From the NCBI GenBank assembly GCA_002205965.3, contig NADL03000635.1, positions 496,001-560,000 on the forward strand: 64,000 bases of DNA, in the 5' to 3' direction. Position 1 is the stretch's first letter; each line of letters opens with the position of its first letter. The notes beneath the pieces were generated by a model. That model was not told where the DNA came from, ran no database searches, and was given only the letters and a program-made list of their open reading frames with translations. The position numbers were made by a program, and so were the translations under genes. Positions 1-12,200 of the stretch are shown here, in pieces. The DNA comes from Kappaphycus alvarezii (Eukaryota; Rhodophyta; Florideophyceae; Gigartinales; Solieriaceae).

Positions 1-124
1 GAGTAGAATAGATAAAATTATTCCTTGATGATTCACAATAAATATAAATTGTGAGCATCAATAAAAATATTGCTCCACAATTCAGCATCACTGTAGGACA
101 CGGAATAGAGATTAAAATATTTGG

Positions 125-600
125 TCAATTTTCACAGGTATGGGGCAGCTGAGAACGAAAATAAGCGGGTGGAGCGGAAATCAGGAGACAGGTGGGGAAC
201 CTAGAATATAGAAGGCGGACAGATGGGAGGCTGGCGACAACAGAACCGAGGTAGGCCACATTGGCTATCCAGGAGGCAGGAGTAAGTCCTATATCACCCT
301 TGAGGAAGGAAATTGAGCGGAATGCCAGGCGTCTTCTGAGAGTCTCACTGCGTATCTTCGAACACCCTTCGCATGCCAGCATCCTTAACTGATACTACGG
401 CAGAGGTTAAGTGCGGCGGGGTACAACGAAGAAGATATATGAGACGGGATGAGCTGGCAGAGAGTCGGAGAAGGTGAAATATGAGTTGGGGATCTTCAGT
501 CAAGATAAACTTGTTGCATCTTTCCTTGTTCAGCGAGAGAATAAGCTGTATCTCGTGCAGATAGCATCTGACTCCTGTTAGGTGGGATGGCTGCATACAT
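125..600 (-). pseudogene. RLE non-LTR retrotransposon, post-RT (thumb) fragment
   Basis: Two overlapping minus-strand frames together read like the region that follows the reverse-transcriptase palm in RLE-type non-LTR elements. One (345-596) contains DPQLIFHLLRL then IYLLRCTPP; the other (125-382) contains RRRLAFRSIS, GLTPASW and NVAYLGS. The same order (DPQ.A..LLR, YLLR..PP, FD..., GG.GL..., AY.GS) recurs in copies near 26.8, 32.8 and 53.4 kb. A frameshift near position 370 separates the halves, and no RT catalytic motif or endonuclease is attached. I read it as a broken, internally deleted copy; the family assignment comes from comparison with the other copies in this window. Confidence 0.6.
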
Positions 601-654
601 AAACTGTGGAAAGAGCAGAGAGCTGCTTGTTTTATTGGTGCAAGCTGTGAAAAG

Positions 655-1195
655 GGGGAAGGTTTCGGTGTTTTACTCTTGGAAGATATATCCGATCTAT
701 GTCATGGTTTTCCAGACAACCACAATCGACTCGAAGGGTATACCGACACAGTAATGGGGAAGAAACTACGCTCCCAAAGACAAGAATGCCGCAGCCGCGA
801 TGTTCCTCGCAGAGGTGAGCCCGATCCCAAGAGATGGTTTTTCTTGTCCTTGGGTTTGACCGGCAGCTGGAGATCTCAGAATACTTCCGAGTCCAGTACT
901 CCCACTGCGAATTTTCGACCAAAGTCCTCCATCATCCTGTCGAACGCTTCCGCTACTTCTCCGGTGCAAGACGGGGGGACTATGCGCAACAAATATCCTA
1001 CTTTGCAAGCGCCAAAACTGTTACGCAGTAGCTGGAACGCCACTTGCCTATTCTCAAGGTCAACAATGGTCTCGAGGAATGGTATGAGAGATAAGATATG
1101 GTTCATAAAGGACCGTGTGGTGTATTCCTTAGTACCGACGGGGCATTCAGAAAGGAAGTACCCTTGCTGTACGCTTGCTTAATTCCGCCTGGGTA
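655..1195 (-). pseudogene. RLE non-LTR retrotransposon: thumb fragment fused to element 3' end
   Basis: From about 780 to 1180 the minus strand encodes a thumb-like segment (DLENRQVAFQLLR, then VGYLLRIVPPSC, then GVLDSEVF) that parallels the copy at 32704-32952. It then jumps directly to the 3' untranslated end of the family (655-780; ends in the complement of GGTTTcGGTGTTTTACTC). Zinc-finger and endonuclease coding present in longer copies is missing between them, so this is an internally deleted copy. In-frame breaks make it a pseudogene. Confidence 0.65.
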
Positions 1196-1776
1196 GAGAC
1201 TCTGTACTGACCCTGGATGTGTGAAAAGTGATGGGAGCTGGGTTGATTTTGTAAAGTAGTGTCTTTGGTGAGCCCGGTATTTATTTTAGAGGCAGAGTTG
1301 TCGGCTTATAACGCACTACAATTACGTTGGACAAGACAGGAAGTCGGCACAAAGTAATAACTCTGAGAGGATCGCAAATAACGCTTGCGTGTTGTGCAGT
1401 ATGGTCGTATCATTTCTGATACAATGAATGACTGCGTCCCGTTGCTAAGTTGCACGCAAGTTACAAGCAGTTTGACGTTCCCCGCGTAAGCCCATAAGCC
1501 CATATCAACGCTGCAGCAACACGCCTTACATTTTTGCTTGTTAATCTGGACTTGACACTACACACTACGTCGCAACGTTGACCGGTGAACCTCGTTGCCT
1601 TTGCCATCACGCAAAGGACGTGTACATCTCAGCCCCTTTGCTGACAAAAAATGTTCGAGTATTGAACGAGGAAAGAATAAAGAGGAGAATTTAAAGACTC
1701 CGAAGAACAGAAGAACAAGCGGCTGAAAGAGTTTATTATATTAAAGTACACAGAAAATTCTCACTGCAACCTGGAC
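1196..1776. other. Unassigned stretch between element fragments
   Basis: I see no gene here. The part nearest 1200 may be degraded RT sequence continuing from the neighbouring fragment (a minus-strand reading contains FLSECPVGTK upstream of the thumb). The rest gives only short unrelated frames. Confidence 0.3.
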
Positions 1777-1786
1777 AGCTGGAAAA

Positions 1787-1838
1787 AGGAGAAAGGTTTG
1801 GGTGTTTTTACTCTTGGAAGATATATCCGATCTATCCT
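1787..1838 (-). mobile_element. 52 bp 3'-end insertion of RLE family 1, with target duplication
   Basis: This 52 bp piece is the extreme 3' end of RLE family 1, whose full 3' UTR is seen at 27520-27640. It is flanked by a perfect 10 bp direct repeat, AGCTGGAAAA, at 1777-1786 and 1839-1848. The duplication shows it arrived by insertion rather than being a remnant of a longer decayed copy. Confidence 0.8.
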
Positions 1839-2099
1839 AGCTGGAAAATGATTTATGGAGATGCGTTCTGTCGATATAAGGATTGTTTTTGAGATCTAAA
1901 TCTGTGCATCACTAAGTTGAGATCCTCTGGTAATTCAATTAGTACGTACTGCTCTTGACCTTTACTTGAGGGTGTCAGTGTAACGCAAAAGGTCGCGGTA
2001 CTGCTGAGCTAAGGGGGGAATTTTGGGTTGTTTTCATGTATGGAAGCTATGGTCGATTGTATCCACGCCGATGGGAGTGCGTTGTGCGGGACAAGTCGT

Positions 2100-2540
2100 C
2101 ACTGGATAAAACTGAATAAAATTCCTTTCAGGGCTGGCTCAATGCTAGCGAGCAGGCATGCCGCGTTAAACATGACGGCCGCAGCAGCGCGCCTCTGGGT
2201 TAGCACCGCTCTAACCTTTCCATAGGCCTCCATCATTCAGACGGCCACGCTCCGCACGACATCGGTTGGCACCGCGCACGCGACTGGATGCCAGTCTCCG
2301 ACGGTGGATATTGGGATAGACATAATTCTTCCCCTAGCAAAAGTCGCGAGCAGTGGTTCATACCTTCTACGCTTGGCGGATATTGCTGCATTGAGGGAGG
2401 TGAGTGGATTGAAAGTACGCTCTCTCCTATTAGAAGGAGCAAGAGGGTTGACGAACATGACGACAAAGAGGTCCGTTCTTCCGTTGCTACCCATTGCCTG
2501 GATGTCCGGCCTTGTGCGCGGAATACCCTTTCGCTGCTCG
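2100..2540 (-). pseudogene. RLE non-LTR retrotransposon, restriction-like endonuclease domain
   Basis: The minus strand reads RTRPDIQAMG (RPD motif), then TDLFVVMFVNPLAPS, then AKRRRYEPL (K...Y motif), then PISTVGDWHPVA. After a frameshift near 2230 it ends with QRRAAAAVMFNAACLL. This is the order of a restriction-like endonuclease of the R2/CRE/NeSL type, which nicks target DNA during target-primed reverse transcription. Where other copies have FDVTV, this one has FVVMF, so a putative catalytic Asp is lost. RT coding is absent: a 5'-truncated dead copy. Confidence 0.7.
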
Positions 2541-2861
2541 ATGGCAGTGTGACGGGCTGCTTCCTGCAGGTCATAGGCGAGGAGGACGACTTGACGGTCT
2601 TATCGTAGGGTTCGGTATAGGCCATGTAGGCAGTGCACTGAGCTAATGAAATGTGAAGCATTAACTCGAAATGATTGCGTATTGTCTGTAGAGAGGGAGA
2701 CGTACAGCTACAGCAACATCGTAGAAATGCCAAGAGTTAGTTACAAAAAGAGTAGGAGATCTAGGCCAGTTAGCAGAAGTCAGGATAAAAGCACCAACTG
2801 ATCATTTGTGAACTGGAGCCCTTGCTATCCAAGAAAAAGAGCCTTGGTTGAGATTCACGTT

Positions 2862-2945
2862 CCACATAGATGAGTCTACTATCTTAATAAAAATGTTCTT
2901 TTTTATGTTAACGAACATAATATTGGCTCCGGGGATGGGGCTTGT
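2862..2945. repeat. Dispersed repeat, copy 1 of 2
   Basis: Shares a spaced pattern with 7336-7415: ACATAGAyGAGTCTAC, then AATGTTCT, then GAACATA and TATT.GCTCCG. The middle forms a short inverted repeat (ATGTTC...GAACAT). Confidence 0.5.
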
Positions 2946-2984
2946 TTTCTAGGTGGCCTCCTCTCTACTTGCTGGTAAAGAAGC

Positions 2985-3030
2985 AAAAAGGTTTGGGTGG
3001 TTTACTCTTGGAAGTTATATCTGATTTGAT
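2985..3030 (-). mobile_element. Short 3'-end copy of RLE family 1
   Basis: Matches the terminal approximately 40 bp of family 1 (GGTTTGGGTG, TTTACTCTTGGAAG) with several substitutions. It lies just left of a second copy with a clear target duplication. No duplication could be seen for this one. Confidence 0.6.
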
Positions 3031-3045
3031 CTGATTCTGGTAGAG

Positions 3046-3098
3046 GGGGAACGTTTGGGTGTTTTACTCTTGGAAGATATATCCGATCTACTGTTCTG
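3046..3098 (-). mobile_element. 53 bp 3'-end insertion of RLE family 1, with target duplication
   Basis: A 53 bp piece identical in plan to the one at 1787-1838, flanked by CTGGTAGAG at 3037-3045 and 3099-3107 (9 bp). It lies immediately beside another short copy of the same 3' end. Confidence 0.75.
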
Positions 3099-3402
3099 CT
3101 GGTAGAGTGAAGCGCCATTAGCGCCTACCGCAACCTTTCACGTACATGCTTACTACTACCATACAAGGTGCCTGCATATCAGCCAGCTTATCTGTTACAG
3201 TAAATGAACCCCCCGTGTCCCTATTAACAACTTCAAACTCTGTTCGGACATTCGCAAACTAAGGAAAGGAGATAATATAGCTACGATTCTGTTGCAAACC
3301 AAGGAAAAACCCAGGCTCTGATTCTGGTAAGGGCTTTAACTTTCGATTCGAAGGTAAATAGGCTTTACAACTTTTTTTATTGATTATGATGCTGACTTAT
3401 GA

Positions 3403-3446
3403 GGGGGAAGGTTTGGGGTGTTTACTCTTGGAAGATATATCCGATG
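3403..3446 (-). mobile_element. Short 3'-end copy of RLE family 1
   Basis: About 44 bp matching the family 1 terminus (AAGGTTTGGGGTGTTTACTC, then GGAAGATATATCCGAT). Flanking duplication not evident. Confidence 0.65.
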
Positions 3447-4032
3447 CATGGGTGCCAGGCTCCCAACTGAAAGAAGTTATATCTGAATTACTAACAGCTA
3501 AGGAACTGGCACATCCGTACTTTTTGTAGACACGGAGACATACAAAAGGCTCTGTCTTTCGGGAATCCAGAGGACTATCCTGTCCAATATGTGATGTGTC
3601 GGGTACATATGTTCCTCGTCATGTCATCTGCGCCATATATGTACTTGGAGTCTAGTAAGGAACAATGCTTAACTGCATTAGGGAGGTATAATGCAATAGA
3701 AAGATGTGAAAATACTCTGATCATGCCTCTCGCCCGAAGCCCCATGTAGAACCTGTAAAAATTACGTAATGCATTTCCGCTCTTAAGACTCAGCCCGAGA
3801 CCCTTTAGAGGATTTTTTCCACCAACTTCTAGAACAATTGTGACGAGTTCTGAGGTGCCCTAACAGAAAACAGGCTTAGGTACTTGAGGACATACCAACA
3901 TGTATGTGATGAGACTAGCGCATCTGCGTTCTGAGAATTTTTGCGCCATGTCCTTCGAGATGGGGCCCTTGAATTATACGATGACCAGGTACAGAACCAG
4001 GCCAAGAGTTGGGGAACCGCCATGCTTGAGCG

Positions 4033-4088
4033 GGGGAAAGTTTGGGTGTTTTACTCTTGGAAGATATATCCGATCTATCCCATGGTTT
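4033..4088 (-). mobile_element. Short 3'-end copy of RLE family 1
   Basis: About 55 bp matching the family 1 terminus (GGGGGAAAGTTTGGGTG ... CCGATCTATCCCATGGTTT). It extends slightly further into the 3' UTR than the smallest copies. No clear target duplication. Confidence 0.65.
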
Positions 4089-4089
4089 A

Positions 4090-5140
4090 ACTGAATGAAG
4101 CTTATTCCTCTCAGTCAAAGATGCACGTTGTGAACGAACGGCTCCGTTGAAGTTGGAAGAATATCAGAGAAATTGTCGTTCGAAACGGGCAGCATTGAGG
4201 GAACTACCCCTAAGACCAATCACAGACAAGCACCCCACACTGGGACTCGATCTCAGATCAGCGACAAACATAGCATCGGCCGCCAGGCCAAATTCGCATT
4301 TAGTGTTAAAAATGAAAAGCTATTTTAGAAGTGTTGAAAAACTATTTAATTTGTTTCCATATCGAATACATCGATGAAAAATTATGGAACAGTATTTTAA
4401 CAGAGGCAAACAATTTTTATTTATTGTAACACATCCAAAAAAATTATCGGTTTTTCACTGACCCATGGTTTATACAGTATTATTCTTGAAGCATTTTTTT
4501 GGTTGTCACTTGGCTTTTAAATTCTACAGTTATAATTAATGGAATTATGTTACCAGCAAGTAATTATTTGGATTAATGGCCACCTGGAGAATTATTCTAT
4601 AATTATTATTAAGCATGGATTTGGTTCAGAAAAATTATTATAATGCTGGAATCTTCCATGTAGCTTTTCTACTCTGATCTACAGTATAAGTAGTCTTAGG
4701 CTGTTAGGAAAATTTATCAAGCCTCCGTCTAGCCAACTATCCCCATTGATCAGCTGTTAGTAAATATTTATTTTCTTATTATTATTATTCTCAGTCCTAT
4801 TCAGGTAATTTTAGTATTCAATTATTTGGAATTATCTATTTTGGACCTACGCATTTTATTTAATTTATACATTTAGTGCGTGGTCTTCCTCCTGCCGCCC
4901 ACATAACATACTTCCATTCAGCATCTTTTGTCACAACCACTCACCCACTCAAAAGCCGCATAACGATGCAACCAACAGGGAACTCTACGAAAGCTGCCTC
5001 AGGATGACACAAGCAAAAAAGATTTGCTGTCTCTATGAAACTAGCTGGTATTAAAGCCTGGGTCTACTGCGTTCCAAGCTCAGGTCGCAGAACTGCTATT
5101 ATCGAGAAGAACTAAGAATCGCCCGGCACGATATCCAAAT
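4090..5140. other. No supported gene
   Basis: AT-rich DNA with only short unrelated frames. I see no repeats shared with the rest of the window. Confidence 0.4.
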
Positions 5141-6490
5141 TCTTAGGGATAAATGTCCAGAGGATTATATTCTCTGAACAAATTATACAGAGACGGAGGT
5201 ATTGCAAATGGAAAAAAGTGCTGCCGAAGTATCTTTGTGGGAATGAGAAGAGGTAGACAGTGTGGAGGTAAGAGAGGCTACAAAGGAGTACAGAAGGAGA
5301 AGACTCTACCACCTATGCTAAGGGACTAATATTGGAGAAATTTCTCCTAGGGAGGAAATTGACCTTCGTCTTCTGGATTAATTGGGTCTGCACTTAAAAT
5401 TTCCCTCAACTTGGTTGATTTCTTGTAGAGGAAGAAGTTTACCCAGCCTATATGGAGTTTCTGGCTAACCATAAAGCCTTAAACAAACATAATAATTACC
5501 ACAAAATGCATTGAAGGGAACTGTGTGGACGAGAAAGACTAATAATGGATAGTACCGAGATAAATATCTGTATTTAATCATTACATATTTAGTCGTCGAG
5601 ATAAGATACAAACAATTCCTCCAAAATATCCATAAGTCCCTACAGATTCCACCGAGTGGCCCAGAATAGTAGATAAACTCCTCTGACATAACAAGCTACT
5701 CCATCCTCTCCTCACGACCGTCAACCTCCGACCTCCCCAGCAGATGAGTCCGAAATTAAAATTAATCTTTCTCTCTCCTCTCCGTTCTCCGCAGAAGCAC
5801 CCTCACGGTTGTACTCCAGTGGCTTCCATGGGTCCACCCAGTCCCCCCACCTTTCGATCTCTTCATATAAGCCTTTGCTTCCTCCTTCTCGCCTACTTCC
5901 TCCTCTACCTCCCCTACCACATTTCGGCCTCCTCGAAGCAGTGACAGCAAACCCACTCTCGAACGATTTCCAGGTCCATACTTCTATGGTATTCTTCGTA
6001 GTCGGTTGGCTATTGGCCGAAGAGGTCAGGGCGTTGATGTCATTACTGGTTCTGGGTGCCTAAGCATAGGTAAGGGACGGGAGGACATTGGTCCTGTTGA
6101 GGAGAAAGGAAAGACAGCTGATAGGGTGGCTGATGACAGGGTTGTTGCTTCAACGAAGTTTATATCGAACTTGAAATACGGCGATGTCTTCGAAAAGTTT
6201 CACAGCGTTGTGCGAAATACAAAAAGCGAGGCAATTTCGCGGCTTTGAATTTTCATATATCTAGAGCAACAAAAAAAAATGCTTGGTAAAATATCGGAAT
6301 CTACTTTGAGGGACGAAGGGGATCACGAGTCGAATAATTTATTTTCGAAAAAGGAGGACCAAATCTTCAAACGTAACGCAGAAAATGAAGCAGTACAGCG
6401 AATGATGGACTCATAAAGAAAAAAGACTACAGTTTCTTTTTTCGTTGGTAGAAAAGGTTGGAACACATTTTTTGAAAAAGAGAGGTCAAT
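5141..6490 (-). repeat. Decayed copy of the approximately 1.5 kb LTR-like unit (copy E)
   Basis: Collinear, strongly diverged similarity to the intact unit at 22941-24441. Its start has AGGGATAAAT, at 5270-5330 there is GGCTACAA.G..G and TCTACCACCTATGCTAAG, near 5610 CTCCAAAATATCCATAAG, and near 6360 TCTTCAAACGTAACGCAGAAAATG. Between about 5950 and 6040 the minus strand still reads a version of the unit's N-terminal protein module (DLFGQ, stop, PTDYEEY, RSMDLEIVRE) with an in-frame stop. No target duplication is recognisable at this divergence. Confidence 0.55.
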
Positions 6491-9400
6491 AACTGATCTC
6501 GGGATAACGGTAAAAAAATACGCGAAAAGATTTTGTTTTTAATGTCAGGACTTCAAGCTCAAGATGAACTTCCCGGCTCTTCATTGTTCTTCTTGTGTTT
6601 CCGATAGTGGCGGGTGCCGTATTGCTAAATTATACGGACTTTTAAATGAATTTGGATGCAACTGATTGATTCTGTAGTTGAAACTAGTATATTTTGTGGT
6701 TGCGAGTAGTCCGGAGTGAGAAAACTATCCTCAGGTCTTGGATAGTGAATGACAAGACGTCGTGCGTGGATGGCACTTCTCAATATCTTACCTGAGCTTC
6801 AACAGAGGTGGTATTGCGGGTGCTTCTCGTTTGTGATATTGAAAGGGTTAGATTAACAAATTTTGAACACTGGATACCTCTTAGCCTGCCTCCTGGCTTT
6901 TACATGAACGGCAAGGACTTTGGAGCCGACTTAAAAGGTTTGACCTTGATGGCTCGCATTTTTTTTCTACAACGCTTGATGTTGTCTCCATTTTTCTGCG
7001 GCCCATAACTTGAGCTTCTACTTTTTTCATCGACTGTATTTGTTGTTATATTTCTTTCCAGAATTATTGAAGCTTTTCTGTACATGAGATTGAATAAAGA
7101 GCGATAATTTACATCCTTTCCCCGGCGATACCTATATTATTCGTTCGGTAAAGCATTTTTTGACTCCATGTCTTTGCATTTCATAATTTTCGATCCTGCC
7201 TATCTCACTATTACTGCTATTTTTTCAGCTTTCCTGTCGAAACAATGTTAAGCATTGAATCCGAATGGATACTTGCTTTCGGTAATGAGAGAGAGTTAAA
7301 GGGAAGCAATATCGGAGGCATGACAAGTGTCAGTTAAACATAGACGAGTCTACGGCCACAATAATTTGGGAAATGTTCTGTTTAAGAACATAGTATTAGC
7401 TCCGATGAGCAACTCTACCCCAGCAGAAAGTTCAGAGACTATTCGATCAAGTAGAAAATCGCCTCAAGGAGGCTAAGTGTAATAGCTCAAGGGAAACATA
7501 TCTTTTAAAGTCTACGTGAAGATTAGTGCGAGTATAGTAAGGATTTATCATTTATTTAAGTCACTTTCCCTCAAAAACTTGGTTCCAAGTGGCTTATTTT
7601 AATATATTTCGCATTCAATAGTAGTAACATTTTTGGATCAGTGAGATATTTACCTGAGGGATAGCTTTATATACGGCGGGGAGGCAGCGTCCTAATCTAA
7701 CTGGGATAATCTTGAACCCAACGATAATTGGAGCAAGATGTGTGCCATTGTTTTGACATAATTGTCTCATGTTTTCTGCAACACTGTCATGGCAATGAAT
7801 TCCACAAAATGCATCTACTTTTAAATGAAGTATTAAACCTAAAACAAAAAAATCACAGTAAGCGTGTTTTAGACTTCTTCGTTTTCATATTGTCACCAAA
7901 ATAGTCCCTTGGTACTGTTTGTACAAATTAACGCAAACATGTTAAGTAATCCCCCTATAACCAAATCATTTTGTCAGTGGGGCGTCTTTCGCTTAGGTGA
8001 GCGGGCAGAAGAGACGAATAATATTTAACTAAAGCAAGAAACAAAGTAAAAAGAGGCGTTTGAATTTCATTTTAATAATAAAAAAAATTTGAGCAGCCTT
8101 AGACAGAGGAAGAGGTCTCGCAATGCCAGTTTATTGATACAATAGGTAATTTACAAATTTCAGTACTACAAAATGAATCATTGAGCAGTAAAATACTCTA
8201 AGAACTTGAGGAGATAATAATTTAAATTCAAAATATACTCAAAAGAAACCTTTTTCCCAATAAAAAATTAAACAGGGGTAAGTTTCTCGGGAGGAGGCGA
8301 GGTCATATCATTCAATATCCTTCCCATTCTGCGATTTTTAAACAGTTAGTTTCGCTTGATTATTTTATTCCTCTTCGGAAAAAGTTATGTTGAAAATCGA
8401 AATTCATTTTTAGTTTCAACTCTAGTTTAGAGATTATAGCATATGTGTATTGCAAGAGACCGAAGTTTTACGAAAAGTTTTGCTTTTTACATGGAGTAAC
8501 ATTATATTTCCCAATAAAATAATTAAAAAAGCTGTAAAACATGTTTCTATAAAATCTTTGTTTTGGAAATATTCCTGTAACATAGTTCAGGGTCTTTCTG
8601 CAGCAATAGTTTAGCCGAATGGAATAATTTTGGAAATTTGAAATTATTTAAATAGGATAGCGCAATCTGCTAATCCAAGAACAAGGATTGGGATAGTCAC
8701 CCAATCATAAGAGCAATAAGTTTTCACCGACTGTGTAGGGCTTAAGTAATACAGAAGGGATTTTAGGGATGACAAAGAAATGAAAAAGTTTACTTTTCAT
8801 GCTTAACTACTAATTCGTGCTGAAATTATCATGATCTTAGCATTCCGGGCTGATGTTTTTTTCGGAAAGAAGTAAGTGGATTTCATGCTACTTAAAAATT
8901 AACAAATTCTCGCATACAACGTTACTGTATTTTTGATGAAGTTTCACAGTCATTTTCAGAGCTCCGTCAGAATCCGCGGGCTTCAAACAGAATAAAGGAA
9001 TATTTTGCTCAACATTTACATAAATTATAAATTCGTTACTGAAAATCTACGAGCTTTCTTGCATTTTTTGAAATTTTTGTTCTGACAAAAACCTATACAA
9101 AGTCTTCTGTTCTTGTAAAGTTCAAAAATTAAAGCTATTGCCAGGAGATGTTACCTTTTCATAGCCTTTTTTACAAGACAAAAGATTACTTATATTTTCT
9201 AGTATGTTTCCCACTATACCGTAGACGCTTTGTAAATTTGTTACGTTAAAGGAAAAGATTGATCAAAAGGTATAATTGGGACAATTAAAAGTAATTTTCA
9301 GAAAAATTTAAAAATAAGGTCGTAAGTAATAGCTTTAAAAGTAAATCGTGCCCCTTTACTGATGGCTCGACTCTAAAATTGATCATTTTAAAGATGAGTA

Positions 9401-11420
9401 GACTTATAGACTAATCTATAAAGACCCACCAGTAGTGACATTAATGTATGTTTATATATCTTCGAAGAAGTCTCAAGTGAATATTTGGATTACACGGGCA
9501 ATAATTATGTAAAGTACTACACCCAATTTGATGTTACTCAAAAATTTGAATGATAAACGTACGTTCTTGTTTGGTGTTATCCCAAATCTATCTTATCATA
9601 AGGAAAACGTACATTTTTGCAGTAACTGTAAAACATAGTATCTTCTCCTACATTGTTCGCTCAATATCCCTAGCATACAATCATTATGAAATTATATAAT
9701 TATATTCACCGTTGGAGAACATTATCATACGTATAAGATTTTTCTGCATTCTTAAGATTCAATTTTGATATCTAGCTCGTGAGATTCAACTCCAGCAGCA
9801 ATTAAGGACGTATGTCTCCTTTACTTATCCATTGAGCACGATACTTAAATACAAAAAGGGAATTGGGACATTTCAGCTGCTAATTATTGAAGTTAAAAGC
9901 TCAAAATTCTTAATCAAGATTCTTGCGAAGTTTCGAATAGTTAACTTTCGTTAGAAGAAAGTATATTTATCTCATGAATTTTTTCCTACGGATTTTCTAA
10001 GTTCCCAATTATAGACCAGATTAAAAAGAATAAAATACTGAATTTTCGCATTACCTATTGTTCATAGTCGTAATCCTCCTTCTTAATGTTATCTCGATTG
10101 GAACCTAATTGATCGCAATCAGGTTTCAAGTATTTCTGTAAGATGAATTGGGCATTATCAGTGAAAATGGCTACGAGAATTACTCTATATCATATATTTT
10201 GCAAAAATTTGTCCAATTGATGAGATTCTTTGAGAAAAGTCCACCTAAAACTTTATATGAGCACAGTTAAAATATTTTTTAATTTAGTATTGAAGTTCGT
10301 TACCGAAAATGGGGCAATATACTAGGAAATTTGTACTTCCAAGGCATATTTATTACTCTCGCAGATATTTTAGGATCGTCGAATCACAACTTCATAAGAC
10401 TTTTATAAATGAATTTCATCCTATTTCATGCACGGTAGTTTGTTCAAAAATTTCACAAAAGTTTTAAGGAATAGCCAGTAGAACATTTGTCCGTTTATAG
10501 AAATCGAATTCAAATATAATACATCTGTATAAGTCACTACCTGCGATGCGTTAGTTATTTTAGATGTGAAAAATCTAAATTATTCCTCAAATGGAACTAA
10601 ATTGATTAAAAATGGATGAAAAAAAATTGGAAGTAAATTCTGAAAGTTGGCATCAGATTTTACTTGAGAAATACAGCTTTGAAGCATTTTAAATTACTTT
10701 ATTTCCTGAATTTTGACACTAAAATATCACTGGATCAAACGGATTCCCAGAGAAGTACATATTTATGGAGAAATAATTCGAACAACACAGAAATGTATGA
10801 AAAGGAGAATATTTGTCTTTTTAAAATATTTCTACTGAGGAATCAATGAGTAATTTAGGAAATTGCATTCAATTTGGTTGAGACTATCAAAAAAGATTAA
10901 CAGATAGATCCAGAGAATCCTTTTGCAAATTGTTCTATATTCCATCCCCTCGCCTGGATTTCTACCTAATCCCAGCGACCTGTAAAATCGAAAGGGGCGG
11001 CAAAAATTCTGTCCATTGGCGATAAAATAGATGGAGAGAAATTGATTTCAAACAACTATAAAATTCTGGTAAGTATCAAAGCTGATCTCCACTCTTTTAT
11101 GGGATCTAGTGACTTTTTGGCTCGACTTTCAAACTATATACACATTAAGAAACAATTTATAGCTTCCCAATGCCTAATATATCCACGAAAAGTTGGAGAC
11201 CACTTTTTGAATGGGCTAATATGGATTTTTGGTAAAGAAAAATGTACTGATCCGCTTCCCACGACAGAAAGCCTCCTATGTAAGGCTTTTCAGCTAATGA
11301 TACTCTGTGGAAAAATACCGATAGTCTTTCCGAAAATGTGAAGCTGTGAAAACATAAAGTCTCCCAACTAGGTCAAATTACGGGGGAGTAATATTTATTG
11401 CTTGCATTCGGCCAACATTT
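6491..11420. other. AT-rich region without supported genes
   Basis: About 5 kb of AT-rich sequence with no frame I can assign to any family. It contains one short dispersed repeat (7336-7415, shared with 2862-2945). Otherwise I see nothing that stands out from old, decayed DNA. Confidence 0.45.
7336..7415. repeat. Dispersed repeat, copy 2 of 2
   Basis: Partner of 2862-2945. Here the inverted core is tighter: ATGTTCT, five bases, AGAACAT. Confidence 0.5.
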
Positions 11421-11959
11421 TTCTTTATGAAATTTGATACCACCTCTATAAATGCCAAATACCTCCCTTTTCTTTCCTTATGATAGGAATAAGGCGGCTA
11501 CGTTTTTTTTCGGAGCCAATTACCGTAGAACGGCGGTTGGCAGGAGACAGAGAGGCTACAGAATTATAGCTGTGGGAACATGGAAAGGCGATTAAGGATG
11601 GCGCATCAATGGGGCTCATGTGACTACAGACGTGGCAGTGTCTACTACCTATACTCAATTACTAACGAAAAAGAAACGCTTCTGGTGTCAAAAATTGACT
11701 GTCAACTTCTCAAATAATTGGGTCTACACGTATAGTTTGTTCCTCTTTTTCGAAGAGAACCCTTTTCACTTGTTATCTGCTTCATCTTGCGAATTAAGTT
11801 CCAACATTTTGTGAAGCCAATTTCTATTCTGTCCGTATTGCATTCAAATTGAAGGCCCCAGAATCGCCTCGCGTGCTCTTTTTTCTACCAAGGCCTTGAA
11901 AATTATCGAAGACTTGCCCCCAGTAAAGCGCTTTAGAAAAATGGTTTAAGCAAAACCTC

Positions 11960-12200
11960 TACAAACAACCGTTCCATCTCCTCACTCGGACATTTCATTA
12001 CCTTGCTATCAAAATAGGCCACCTCCGCCCGTATCTGACCATCGAGAAAGAAAACAGAGCCCATAGTTCACTCAAAGGGCTGGCTTTGATGACCAATGGG
12101 CCAATAGACCCCGAGGAAGACCGCAAAAGAATGACATACATATGGAATGTGGGCGAGAGGACAGTTTCAGTCCATTACATTGGGTGTCCGTACGAAGAAT
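11960..12200 (+). pseudogene. Possible remnant of the LTR acidic-protein ORF (copy F)
   Basis: The plus strand reads GLALMTNGPIDPEEDRKRM near 12080-12135. This resembles the N-terminal module of the LTR-encoded protein (GL.L...GP.D..-Y.RR). The surrounding bases do not align convincingly with the 1.5 kb unit, so this is only a protein-level suggestion from a short match and may be coincidence. Confidence 0.25.

Noticed and set aside
5744-6063. Small plus-strand ORFs with hydrophobic segments near 5.8 kb
   Set aside because: They lie antisense within the decayed LTR copy E.
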